From JAYOEY01 sp038116945 (GTDB taxonomy: Bacteria > Pseudomonadota > Alphaproteobacteria > MPNO01 > UBA2964): a stretch of DNA of 64,000 nt. Positions 9,563 through 17,737 of the stretch are shown piece by piece; the first letter of the stretch is position 1; the number at the start of each line of letters is the position of its first letter. Position numbers and translations under genes: made by a program. The stretch is from assembly GCA_038116945.1 (NCBI GenBank), contig JAYOEY010000005.1, positions 62,001 to 126,000 on the forward strand, given 5' to 3'. The notes below the pieces were generated by a model. That model was not told the DNA's origin. It saw only the letters and a list, made by a program, of their open reading frames with translations, and ran no database searches.

Positions 9563-10370
9563 TTTTTCCCTGTTTCGGGCCCTTTGTCGGCGCCTTGAAC
9601 GGTTTCCGGGCCGGTTTCTTCGGCAGCAGTCGCGGTTTGGCTGCGCCGCCGGTCTGCTCCGCGACCACCTTCGCCCTGACTTCCTCGACCTCGCCGCGTT
9701 CCAGCTTGCCGAGCTGGAAAGGGCCGTACCCTGTACGGATCAGCCGGTTCACCCGGTAACCGAAATGCTCCATGACGCGGCGGATTTCCCGGTTCCTCCC
9801 CTCCTGCAGCGATACGCTGAGCCAGCTGTTGTCGCCGCGCGAAGAATCCAGCCGGGCCTGGATGGGGCCGTAACGGATGCCCTCCACCGTCACGCCGTTG
9901 GCCAGCTCGGCGAGCGCGGCGTCGTCCGGATTGCCGAAAATCCGCACACGGTAGCGCCGCGTCCAGCCGGTCGAGGGCAGCTCCAGCCGGCGCGCGAGGT
10001 CGCCGTCATTGGTCAGCAGCAGCAGACCTTCGGACCGAATGTCGAGGCGACCGACCGACATGACCCGGGGCATGTCCGGCGGCAGCTTCTCGAATACGGT
10101 CGGGCGCCCTTCCGGATCGGATGTGCTGCATACCAGCCCGTCCGGTTTGTGAAACCGCCAGAGTCGCGTACGGTCCGGCGCCGCGACGGCCTTGCCGTCG
10201 ACGACGATGCGGCTCGCGTCGGTGACCAGCGTGGCCGGCGTCGTAACGGTCTTGCCGTCGATCTTTACGCGTCCGTCGGCGATCCAGCGCTCCGCCTCGC
10301 GACGCGAGCAGATACCGGCGCGCGACAGGCGTTTGGCGATGCGCTCGCCCTTTTCCGTAACGTCGTTCAT
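9537..10370 (-). CDS. rluB: Ribosomal large-subunit pseudouridine synthase, RluB/RsuA family
   Basis: Pseudouridine synthase of 277 residues. It has an N-terminal S4 RNA-binding domain (RIAKRLSRAGICSRREAE) and the RsuA/RluB catalytic domain with the active-site Asp in MSVGRLDIRSEGLLLLTNDG. A basic C-terminal tail (KPARKPFKAPTKGPKQGK) is typical of the group. It most probably modifies position 2605 of 23S rRNA, though RluE/RluF-like specificity is not excluded. The ATG at 10370 overlaps the stop of the upstream hydrolase as ATGA. A longer frame to 10445 has no domain support. Confidence 0.9.
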   Translation of the reverse strand: MNDVTEKGERIAKRLSRAGICSRREAERWIADGRVKIDGKTVTTPATLVTDASRIVVDGKAVAAPDRTRLWRFHKPDGLVCSTSDPEGRPTVFEKLPPDMPRVMSVGRLDIRSEGLLLLTNDGDLARRLELPSTGWTRRYRVRIFGNPDDAALAELANGVTVEGIRYGPIQARLDSSRGDNSWLSVSLQEGRNREIRRVMEHFGYRVNRLIRTGYGPFQLGKLERGEVEEVRAKVVAEQTGGAAKPRLLPKKPARKPFKAPTKGPKQGKNADRRRHP

Positions 10371-11083
10371 CGGTTGGAGGCCGCCTCTATAAAGGATTCG
10401 AATATGAGCGCGTCGCCGGGATCGATGGAAAATTCCGGGTGCCACTGGACGCCCAGACAGAATTGCCTGCCGGGGAGCTCGATGCCCTCAATGACGCCGT
10501 CCGGCGCCACGGCATTCACCACGACATTCTCTCCGACAGCGCGGACAGCCTGATGGTGCGCGCTGTTGACCGACATGGTCGCCGCGCCGGTGATCCGGGC
10601 GAGCAGGGTGCCGGGCGTTACGGCGACATCGTGTCCCGGCTCGTTGCGCGGGTTGGGCTGTTCGTGGGCGAGGGCGTTTTCGACTGCGTCGGGGATATGT
10701 TGTATCAGCGTGCCGCCGAGGACGACATTGAGGAGCTGTTCTCCGCCGCAGATGCCGAGCACAGGCATGTCCCGATCTATCGCGCCGCGCGTAACGGCCA
10801 GCTCGAAGGCGGTGCGCCGGTCCTTGGTGACGACGGTCGCGTGCCGGCTCGTGTCTCCGAACAGCGCCGGGTCAACGTCGAACGCGCCGCCTGTGACGAT
10901 GAGCCCGTCGATCCGGTCCAGATAGTTTTCCGCCAGCTCCGGCTCGTGCGGCAGGGGCAGGGGCAGGCCGCCCGCCGCGGCGACCGCGCCGCAATAGTTC
11001 TCGCGCACCGCATACCAGGGGAATTTCGAATATCCGCCGGGCTGTTCGGAATCGAGGGTTATGCCGATGAGGGGACGGGACAT
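10367..11083 (-). CDS. Gamma-glutamyl-gamma-aminobutyrate hydrolase-like class I amidotransferase (peptidase C26)
   Basis: Cytoplasmic hydrolase of 238 residues related to PuuD. It has the nucleophile elbow LGICGGEQLLNVVLGG with the catalytic Cys, and the His-Glu pair in GVQWHPEF. The family opens gamma-glutamyl amides, for example gamma-glutamyl-GABA in putrescine breakdown. No other polyamine gene is near, so the substrate is open. It is the first gene of the run that continues through the pseudouridine synthase and rsmD. I see no clear ribosome binding site. Confidence 0.88.
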   Translation of the reverse strand: MSRPLIGITLDSEQPGGYSKFPWYAVRENYCGAVAAAGGLPLPLPHEPELAENYLDRIDGLIVTGGAFDVDPALFGDTSRHATVVTKDRRTAFELAVTRGAIDRDMPVLGICGGEQLLNVVLGGTLIQHIPDAVENALAHEQPNPRNEPGHDVAVTPGTLLARITGAATMSVNSAHHQAVRAVGENVVVNAVAPDGVIEGIELPGRQFCLGVQWHPEFSIDPGDALIFESFIEAASNR

Positions 11084-11192
11084 GGCGGCATTCTATCGTA
11101 ATCGCGCCGATGAAGCGGCAGGATAATTGCGACGGATCGAACGCCTTTCGTCCGTTGAGTTCTACTGGGCCTGCTACTGTCTGGAGATTCCG

Positions 11193-11927
11193 ATGAGATT
11201 TTCAGCCGCCGTTCTATCGATCGTCATGCTGTTTCCATCCGTACCGGCAGTCGCGAACAGCCCGTGCGCGGGCGCGAAGATGAGCATCGACGCGCCGAGC
11301 CTCTCCGGCGGGGAGGTCGCAGAGATGGAGGCGAAGCTGCGACGCGCGCTCGACGCCGTCTGTAACTGGTGGGGAGCGGATTTCAAAGGACCGTTCAGCA
11401 TCGAGGTGAAGGACGATTTCGGTCCCTCGATGGCGCTTGTGCCTGCATGGCGCGGCAATCGCGGCCACATGATTTTCAGGGCCCGCAACCGGGGAAATCC
11501 CGCGATCATGCACGAGATGACGCATGTATTCGCGCCCAACGCCAACCGGATGCTGGCCGAGGGGCTGGCGACCCACGCGCACGCCCATCTGAAGGGCGCT
11601 GAGGCTTATCCGAATTTCGGCCGCGATCTCCACGATGCTGCCCGCGATCTGGCGGAGAAAACCGATCTCTCGGTCTTCGACGCGCTGGAGACGCCGAACC
11701 GTCTCACGCCCGAGGGTTTCGAGCAGAACGAGGCCTATCTCGTCGCCGGATCGTTTGTCCGTTTCCTCATCGAAAAGTACGGGATGGATAAATTCCGCAG
11801 GCTCTATGCGTTGACGCCGCTCGAATCCTGGCAGCGGTTCGCGGGCGATCCCGACCGGTGGGAAGGGGTGTACGGAAAAGGATTGAAGGTTCTGGAAGCC
11901 GAGTGGAAGGCCGCGATCTCCCGATAG
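11193..11927 (+). CDS. Secreted HExxH putative zinc metallopeptidase
   Basis: A 244-residue exported protein of unknown role. A Sec signal peptide ends near residue 21 (AVLSIVMLFPSVPAVANS). The core holds HEMTH at 107-111 with a downstream Glu (E123 in MLAEGLATHAH), the pattern of gluzincin-type zinc peptidases with the third ligand 12 residues after the motif. The C-terminal half (FVRFLIEKYGMDKFRRLY) resembles the tail of peptidase-MA-like proteins. The ATG at 11193 follows GGAG by 7 bases. It is divergent from the amidotransferase gene and convergent with the Bug protein gene. Proteolytic activity is inferred only from the motif. Confidence 0.7.
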   Translation: MRFSAAVLSIVMLFPSVPAVANSPCAGAKMSIDAPSLSGGEVAEMEAKLRRALDAVCNWWGADFKGPFSIEVKDDFGPSMALVPAWRGNRGHMIFRARNRGNPAIMHEMTHVFAPNANRMLAEGLATHAHAHLKGAEAYPNFGRDLHDAARDLAEKTDLSVFDALETPNRLTPEGFEQNEAYLVAGSFVRFLIEKYGMDKFRRLYALTPLESWQRFAGDPDRWEGVYGKGLKVLEAEWKAAISR

Positions 11928-11943
11928 CATTCAGAAAAGAAAT

Positions 11944-11968
11944 GGGCGCCCGCTTGTGGCGGACGCCC
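11944..11968 (-). terminator. Hairpin terminator for the first Bug protein gene
   Basis: Ten-base-pair stem with one mismatch (GGGCGCCCGC pairs with GCGGACGCCC across a 5-base loop). On the minus strand it is followed by a T-rich run ATTTCTTTTCT at 11943-11933. It lies 24 bases past the stop of the minus-strand gene at 11992 and so fits an intrinsic terminator for it. Confidence 0.7.
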
Positions 11969-11991
11969 GTATCTTCCGGCGACAGGCAGAC

Positions 11992-13017
11992 CTACTTCTT
12001 TTTGCTCTTGTCGAAGCCGAGAATGCCGGCGAGTTTCTTGGCGACCGCCTTGTCGACATTGAACGCCGCCTTGACGACTTTCTCGTTGTCCTGCCAGGTG
12101 CGGGAATCGACCGGCACCTTGCGCTTGGCGGCCTCCGCCAGCATTTCCTTGTCGTTCAGCATGTCGGTGAAAGCCTTGCGCATGGCGCTGACGACCGCCT
12201 TGGAGGTGCCGGGCGGCAGATAGAAGGCCTGGCCGATATTGAAGCCGACTTCGAGCAGGCCCAGCATCTTGCTGTTCATGTCGCCTTTCACGATGTCGCG
12301 CAGTTTCGGCACGTTTGCCACTTCCGGACGGACCGGGCCGATGGTCGCGTAGAGCTTGACCTTCTTGTCGCGAATCCAGTGCGGCTTGGCGCCGAGATAG
12401 CCCGAATAGAAATTGCCGCGACCCTGCACCTCGCCGCGTTCCATCGCGAGGTTGATGGCGCCGCCGCCCTTGTAGCCCTTGATCAGCTTGTACTTGGTGC
12501 CGACCACGGCGTTGAGGAAGGTCGGCAGCTGGTAGTTGATCGAGCCGACGCCCGAGGCACCCATGATCACTTCGGTCTTCTTGTGATTTTCGATCGTGTC
12601 GGCGGCAACGTCATGCCAGACCGCCAGCGTGTAGGTCCGGACGGAAACCGTGCCGAGCCAGTTGAGCGTGCGCGGATCGAAACGAACCTTGCGCATCAGC
12701 GGAATGATGACCGAGCCCGGATTGATTTCGGCGAGCACGGTGCCGTCCTTCGGCGCAGCCTGCGCCATGAAGTTCGCCGCCTTCACGCCGCCCGCGCCGG
12801 GACGGTTCTGCACCACCACGCTCGGCTTGCCGGGCAGGTGCTTGCCGATATGGCGTTGTACGAGCTGGCCGTACAGGTGAAACGTTCCGCCGCTGCCCGA
12901 CGGTACCACCACTGTGATGGTCTTGCCTTCGAACATGGCATTCGCCGGCGCAGCCCCGGCGATCGCCGCGATTGCGGCCGCGGCGGCTAGGCCCGGTTTG
13001 ATGAAACGGTAGGTCAT
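11992..13017 (-). CDS. Tripartite tricarboxylate transporter substrate-binding protein (Bug/TctC family)
   Basis: Periplasmic solute receptor of 341 residues. A signal peptide is followed by ANAMFEGKTITVVVPSGSGGTFHLYGQLV, the Bug N-terminal binding strand and loop, then the family's NRPGAGGVKAANFM segment. Bug proteins bind carboxylates, often dicarboxylic or aromatic acids. The start is well supported by AGGAG upstream of the ATG. A second, related Bug gene lies 31 bases upstream on the same strand, so they are probably co-transcribed. No TctA or TctB membrane subunits are in the window, so both are orphans here. Confidence 0.92.
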   Translation of the reverse strand: MTYRFIKPGLAAAAAIAAIAGAAPANAMFEGKTITVVVPSGSGGTFHLYGQLVQRHIGKHLPGKPSVVVQNRPGAGGVKAANFMAQAAPKDGTVLAEINPGSVIIPLMRKVRFDPRTLNWLGTVSVRTYTLAVWHDVAADTIENHKKTEVIMGASGVGSINYQLPTFLNAVVGTKYKLIKGYKGGGAINLAMERGEVQGRGNFYSGYLGAKPHWIRDKKVKLYATIGPVRPEVANVPKLRDIVKGDMNSKMLGLLEVGFNIGQAFYLPPGTSKAVVSAMRKAFTDMLNDKEMLAEAAKRKVPVDSRTWQDNEKVVKAAFNVDKAVAKKLAGILGFDKSKKK

Positions 13018-13048
13018 GTCTTTCTCCTCGATTGGAATATCCGAATTA

Positions 13049-14065
13049 TCAGTACTTCAGAACCTTCGACGCCCGCTGCAGGATCTCCTTCGGGGTCTTC
13101 ATCACGTCGTCGATATTCGCCTGGACCTCGGCGCCCGTGAGCGGCGCAAGGTCCATCTTGCGTTTCCTGGCGTCGGCGAGGAAATCGGCATCCTTCATCG
13201 TTGCGTCGAACGCCTTGCGGAGCGCGGCGACCTGGGCCTTGGACGCGCCGGGCGGGAACCCGACGATCCGGGCCATCGTGACGGGCGCGGAGATCAGCTT
13301 GGCGACGGCAACATCCTCGGGCTTCACCAGCTCATGGATGAGCGGAACGTCCTTGAGCGCATCAAGCCGCCGCAGCCCCGCCTGGGCCAGCACGGTGATG
13401 GTCTTGTCCGCAATCCATTCGGGCTTGATCGTGTTCCAGCTCTGCCACGAACCGCCGCGGCCGTCGGCCTCGCCCTTCTCCATGGCGAGGGTCATCTTGC
13501 GGGTGCCGACATAGCCGAGGACGATCTTGAATTTCGTTCCAAGCAGCGAGTTCATCAGTGTCGGGTAGATATAGGTTTCGGATCCCTTGCCCGACGCCGC
13601 GATGACGACCTCTTTCCTGGTCGCGTCCTGCCATTTGGTCGCGATTTTGGACATCACGGTCACCGCGCTGTTGAGCTCGGCCATGTTGCCGATCCAGTGC
13701 ATCTTGCTCATGTCGAACTTGATGCCGCGCGGGCGGATCATCTGGAACAGGGGATGGGTCCAGAACGGCATCAGCAGGGTCGAACCGTTCTTAGGCGCGG
13801 CGTTGTAGACGTAGTTGGATGCCTTGACGCCGCCGGCGCCCGGCATGTTGACGATCAGGATCTGCGGTTTGCCGGGGATGTATTTCGCCATGTGGCGGGC
13901 GAGCGTGCGCGAATACAGATCGTACCCGCCGCCGGATCCCGCGCCGATGATGAAACGGATCGGGCTGTTCTTGTAAAATTCCGAAACCGCGTCGGCGCTG
14001 GCGGGACCGGCGAAGACAGTCGCGGCGAGCGCGGCGGCAACAACGGTTGTCAGTCTTTTTGTCAT
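13049..14065 (-). CDS. Second tripartite tricarboxylate transporter substrate-binding protein (Bug/TctC family)
   Basis: Periplasmic receptor of 338 residues. It has a cleavable signal peptide (VVAAALAATVFAGPASA), then PIRFIIGAGSGGGYDLYSRTLARHM and MPGAGGVKASNYVYNAAP, the standard Bug-family blocks. The ATG at 14065 has AAGGAGA 5 bases upstream, whereas the much longer frame above it has no start support. It is parallel to the neighbour at 11992 but clearly diverged in the binding loop (GAGSGGGYD against PSGSGGTFH), so the ligands may differ. It is divergent from the maleate-isomerase-like gene. Confidence 0.92.
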   Translation of the reverse strand: MTKRLTTVVAAALAATVFAGPASADAVSEFYKNSPIRFIIGAGSGGGYDLYSRTLARHMAKYIPGKPQILIVNMPGAGGVKASNYVYNAAPKNGSTLLMPFWTHPLFQMIRPRGIKFDMSKMHWIGNMAELNSAVTVMSKIATKWQDATRKEVVIAASGKGSETYIYPTLMNSLLGTKFKIVLGYVGTRKMTLAMEKGEADGRGGSWQSWNTIKPEWIADKTITVLAQAGLRRLDALKDVPLIHELVKPEDVAVAKLISAPVTMARIVGFPPGASKAQVAALRKAFDATMKDADFLADARKRKMDLAPLTGAEVQANIDDVMKTPKEILQRASKVLKY

Positions 14066-14231
14066 GAATGTCTCCTTGTCGAGCGGGTCGCTTTCCCTCT
14101 GCCGGGACCCTGAGGCCAGACTATGCAATCCGTTTCTCCTTTGCAAAGGGCAGCGCTTGCGCGTGAGGGGCCCGCGCAGCACAATCGGACCACAAGCGTA
14201 TTTCGAAAAACCGGATATCAGGGAGGATCGG

Positions 14232-14972
14232 ATGGCCTTTTCAAGCTGGCGCGGCATCGTCGGAATCATCAAACCCACCATGCGGCCGGGCGGCCTGGAA
14301 GACATGATCCGCCTGCTGCCCGAGGGCATCGGCGTCATACCGCTGTTCAACGACATTCGCCGCGGCGACCGCACCGAATTCAAGGAAGTCATGGAGGATT
14401 ACGACAGAAAGGTCGCGATCCTGGCGGAACAGGGATGCGACGTGATCCATCCAGAGGGCGCGCCGCCCTTCATGGTGATGGGGCTCGACGGCGAGGCGAA
14501 GAAGATCAAATCGTGGGAACGCAAACACAAGGTGCCGGTCTTTACCTCCGGCACCAACCACATCGCCGCGCTTCGCGCGCTCGGCGTCAAGCGCATGGTC
14601 GGAGCCAGCTATTTCCGGGGGGAGATCAACCGGACCTTCGCTGACTATTTCACCGCCGCCGGGTTCGACGTGCTGGATTTCCAGGGCATGGATGTCGATT
14701 TCAACCAGGCGCAGAACCTGTCCTCGCACCAGGTCTATGCCTTCATCAAGGAACTCGTCCTGAAGAACCCGAAGGCGCAGGGCATCTACATGCTGGGAAC
14801 CGGCTGGAAGGTGCTGGACGTGATTTCGCTGCTCGAACAGGATCTCGGCATCCCGGTGGTGCATCCGGTCCCGTCGCGCGTGTGGGAGTTCCAGAAACGC
14901 CTGTCGATCCACGAGCCGCGCGAGGGGTACGGACAGCTGCTTGCCGAAATGCCCCCCATGAAGAAGAAGTAA
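14232..14972 (+). CDS. Maleate isomerase / arylmalonate decarboxylase-like protein lacking catalytic cysteines
   Basis: A 246-residue protein with the fold signatures of the Asp/Glu racemase superfamily branch that includes maleate cis-trans isomerase and arylmalonate decarboxylase. The N-terminus is RGIVGIIKPTMRPGG, with EQGCDVIHPEGAPPF in the first half and GIYMLGTGWKVLDVI in the second. Those enzymes use one or two cysteines at the ends of these strands. Here the positions read about G77 and G189-T190, and the only cysteine is C69. Known chemistry therefore may not apply. AGGGAGG precedes the ATG at 14232. It lies 13 bases before tadA and may be co-transcribed. Confidence 0.72.
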   Translation: MAFSSWRGIVGIIKPTMRPGGLEDMIRLLPEGIGVIPLFNDIRRGDRTEFKEVMEDYDRKVAILAEQGCDVIHPEGAPPFMVMGLDGEAKKIKSWERKHKVPVFTSGTNHIAALRALGVKRMVGASYFRGEINRTFADYFTAAGFDVLDFQGMDVDFNQAQNLSSHQVYAFIKELVLKNPKAQGIYMLGTGWKVLDVISLLEQDLGIPVVHPVPSRVWEFQKRLSIHEPREGYGQLLAEMPPMKKK

Positions 14973-14985
14973 AGGCCGGCCGGCC

Positions 14986-15441
14986 ATGTCCCGGGCGCAG
15001 TCCTACATGCAGATCGCGCTGGACGAAGCCAGCGAGGCGGCGCTGAGGGACGAGGTGCCGGTCGGTGCGCTGGTGGTTGACAGCGAGACCGGTGAAATCC
15101 TTGCCGCCGACGGTAACCGCACCGAAGAGCTTCGCGATGCGACCGCGCATGCCGAAATGCTGGTGCTGCGCGAGGCGGCCCGAAAGTACGGCGGGGCGCG
15201 GCTGCTGGGCTGCGATCTCTATGTCACGCTGGAGCCGTGCGCGATGTGCGCCGCGGCGATTTCCTTCGCGCGCATCCGCCGGCTCTATTTCGGCGCGCTC
15301 GACGCCAAGGGCGGCGCGGTCGAGCACGGCCCGCGTTTCTTCGAGCAGCCCACCTGCCATCACCGGCCCGACTGCTACGGCGGTATCGACGAGGTGCGGG
15401 CCGCTACCATGCTGCGGGAATTCTTCCAGGCGCGGCGCTAG
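14986..15441 (+). CDS. tadA: tRNA-specific adenosine deaminase TadA
   Basis: Deaminates A34 to inosine in tRNA-Arg(ACG). The 151 residues contain the zinc and catalytic motif H55-A-E57-M and the paired cysteines of PCAMC (C85, C88), as in the CDA superfamily. The length is normal. It is an essential housekeeping gene that in related genomes usually sits near the pseudouridine synthase and rsmD genes, here 4.6 kb away with transporter and hydrolase genes between. Confidence 0.95.
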   Translation: MSRAQSYMQIALDEASEAALRDEVPVGALVVDSETGEILAADGNRTEELRDATAHAEMLVLREAARKYGGARLLGCDLYVTLEPCAMCAAAISFARIRRLYFGALDAKGGAVEHGPRFFEQPTCHHRPDCYGGIDEVRAATMLREFFQARR

Positions 15442-15577
15442 GCGAAAAGACCGGATTCCAGCTTCTTTCTCCGAACCCTGTGGATAGTAACCCCCTGTTT
15501 ACGCCGGGTATTTACCCATTGTTCAGGCGTTGAGTCGCATAGTTCCGGCTACCGGATAACAGGCAGGAAAAGGAACG

Positions 15578-16042
15578 ATGAGGGGATTTTTCGGTCATCT
15601 GACGGGGATGGCGGTTGCCCTTGCCGCGGCGTCGGCCGCGGCCGGCGAAAGCGGAGCGAAGGCGGCCAAGGCTGCGGCGGGAGACAAGGATCTGCACCGA
15701 CTGTCTGTGTTCAGCTATATACAGGACTGGCGCGGGCGGGGCGGGGCCGTACCCGTTCTGATGACAATCCGCGTTCAGGGCGGGGACGCGCTGAGCGCCT
15801 TCTGCAACAACGTTCCCAGGGTCCAGGCACGGGTACTCCAGACGTTGCTGAACGGGACACGGCAGGCCGGAAATCTCGGCCGCGGCCTGGGGGCGTTGCA
15901 GATGCCGCTGCGCCGCGAAATGCTGAGGATGTTCCCCGAGAAATCCCTGCAGGAACTCGCCCTTCGGGTCGGCCGGACGCCTTCGGAATTTACGAAGGAC
16001 CTGACGAGCACCGACGATGCCTGCCGGGCGCTCAAAAGCTGA
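15578..16042 (+). CDS. Conserved secreted protein of unknown function
   Basis: A 154-residue protein with an N-terminal signal peptide rich in alanine (MAVALAAASAAAGES), followed by about 120 residues with one clear block, VLMTIRVQGGDALSAFCNN then PRVQARVLQTLL. There are two cysteines in the mature part (NNVPRV side and the C-terminal DDACRAL), which could form a disulfide in the periplasm. No catalytic motif is visible. AGGAAAAGGAA before the ATG supports translation. It is convergent with the first UbiD-family gene. Confidence 0.65.
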   Translation: MRGFFGHLTGMAVALAAASAAAGESGAKAAKAAAGDKDLHRLSVFSYIQDWRGRGGAVPVLMTIRVQGGDALSAFCNNVPRVQARVLQTLLNGTRQAGNLGRGLGALQMPLRREMLRMFPEKSLQELALRVGRTPSEFTKDLTSTDDACRALKS

Positions 16043-16078
16043 CGAAGCGACGACAATACGGCCGGAAACCGGGAAGGG

Positions 16079-17635
16079 TCAGTCGTCCTTGAAGCCGTAT
16101 TCCTTCCACCGCGCGTTGACCTTGTCCATGTCTTCCTTGTGCGGCGCGACGGTCGGCGGGTAGCGATTGCCGCCGTACTGTTCCTCGGGTTCGAAATCGA
16201 GGTTGATGGTGGCGTCGATCAGCACGCGGCACCACTTGCCGGTACCGTAGAGCAGCGGATCGCGGTCCTTGAGCCGGGTCGAGGGATCCAGCAGCGAGCC
16301 GAACGTGCCGGGGAAGAACACGATGTCGTTCTCGGCAGCGTTGACCCGATAGGCGAACGCCCAGTCGACCGCGGCGTAATCGCGAATGTCGATGTCCTCG
16401 TCGACCACCCAGATATGCTTGTAGCGCAGATGCGCCGAGTTGGAGCCCCAGATGGCGGCGGCGGCCTGCTTGGCCTGCCCGCGATAGGTCTGGTGCAGCT
16501 GGATGAACAGGGTGGTCCCGTTATTGGCGGGCGAGCAGTGAACGTCGGTCACGCCCGGCACGCCCGCGCGCTCCAGCACGTTCCACGCGACGCCGGCGCG
16601 CTGGACCGATGACATGACGCTGTTCTCGTTCAGCATCTTGGGCAGCGTGCCTTCGAGCGTTCCCTGGAAGACCGGCTTGTTGCGGTGGGTGATGGCCGTC
16701 ACCTTGGTAACGTGCTTCGGGCCGGCATCGCCGCCGAAATAGCCGGGATATTCGCCGAACGGACCTTCCATCTCGAAGGTTGCCGGGTCGGGATCGATAT
16801 AGCCCTCGATGACCAGCTCGGCGCTTGCCGGCACCATGATGTCGCAGGTCTCGCACTTGACCAGCTCGACCGGCTTGCCGCGGATCGCGCCCATCACCTC
16901 GTATTCCGAAACCCCGGTCGGCACCGGCGCCGACGCGCAGAAAGGCAGGGACGGCTCCCAGCCATAGACGTGGGCGACCGGCATCTTCATGCCGCGTTCC
17001 GCCCATTTCTGGAAATGGACGCCCCAGTTCTGGGCGCGCCACAGCAGGACCGGCAACGTATCCTTCTGGCCGATCATGCCGCGATAGATGCCGAGATTGT
17101 GGACGCCGGTGTCGGGGTCCATCGTGACCGTGGCCTGGAAGGTGTTGATGTAGCGTCCGCCATCCTCGCGATGCCATTTCGGCACGGGAAATTCGTTCAG
17201 GTCGATGTCATCTCCGGTGACGATGTTTTCCTTTACCGGGCCGGTTTCGACCTCGACGGGCGCCACGCGCTGGCCCATGTAGTAGCGGGTCGCCTGGATC
17301 AGGTCGCGGGCGGGCGCGTCCTTGGGCAGGCCGAGCGTCATCGCGAGACGCGTATAGTTCGACATCGCGCCGGTGAAGAGCTGGCTGCAGCGCGCGCCGT
17401 CCTCTTCCTTGTAGCCCTTGATGTTCTTGAACAGGACGGCCGGCCCGTGGCCGACGCCGAACGCCTTGCGGGCGATCGTGCCGATTTCGCAGTCCCAGTC
17501 GACCTCGACGTCGATTTCCTGGATTTCCTCTTCCTGACGAAGGGCTTCGATCCATTCGCGCATGTCGCCGAAGGCGCGCGGCTGAAGCCTGTTGGAAACC
17601 CCGCCAAAGGCGTCGATGTCGCTGTCGTTTGCCAT
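16079..17635 (-). CDS. UbiD family decarboxylase (accessory paralogue 1)
   Basis: Prenylated-FMN-dependent reversible decarboxylase of 518 residues. The catalytic triad known from Fdc1/UbiD is intact: R185 in GIYRGM and E290/E295 in EGPFGE. It is one of two adjacent, similar genes (this and 17738-19288) that are distinct from the ubiquinone-type UbiD at 42268. Such accessory UbiDs act on aromatic or unsaturated acids; the substrate here is unknown. The ATG at 17635 (AGGG 7 bases upstream) is preferred to a GTG five codons earlier. A perfect palindrome lies 22 bases upstream of the start. No UbiX (prFMN synthase) gene is in the window. Confidence 0.9.
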   Translation of the reverse strand: MANDSDIDAFGGVSNRLQPRAFGDMREWIEALRQEEEIQEIDVEVDWDCEIGTIARKAFGVGHGPAVLFKNIKGYKEEDGARCSQLFTGAMSNYTRLAMTLGLPKDAPARDLIQATRYYMGQRVAPVEVETGPVKENIVTGDDIDLNEFPVPKWHREDGGRYINTFQATVTMDPDTGVHNLGIYRGMIGQKDTLPVLLWRAQNWGVHFQKWAERGMKMPVAHVYGWEPSLPFCASAPVPTGVSEYEVMGAIRGKPVELVKCETCDIMVPASAELVIEGYIDPDPATFEMEGPFGEYPGYFGGDAGPKHVTKVTAITHRNKPVFQGTLEGTLPKMLNENSVMSSVQRAGVAWNVLERAGVPGVTDVHCSPANNGTTLFIQLHQTYRGQAKQAAAAIWGSNSAHLRYKHIWVVDEDIDIRDYAAVDWAFAYRVNAAENDIVFFPGTFGSLLDPSTRLKDRDPLLYGTGKWCRVLIDATINLDFEPEEQYGGNRYPPTVAPHKEDMDKVNARWKEYGFKDD

Positions 17636-17656
17636 GGTCAACCCTGTCACATGTTT

Positions 17657-17674
17657 CCATACGGTAGCGTATGG
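17657..17674. promoter_or_regulatory. Perfect 7-bp inverted repeat upstream of UbiD paralogue 1
   Basis: CCATACG and CGTATGG are separated by GTAG, between the two UbiD-family genes and 22 bases upstream of the first one's start. It may be an operator or a short RNA hairpin in the leader. There is no T-run that would make it a terminator for the gene above. Confidence 0.4.
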
Positions 17675-17737
17675 CGTTGATAATCAGGAGCCGTTCGCCG
17701 GTCAACCTGCGGTCCGGTTGCCGTCTCCGGCGTCGAT

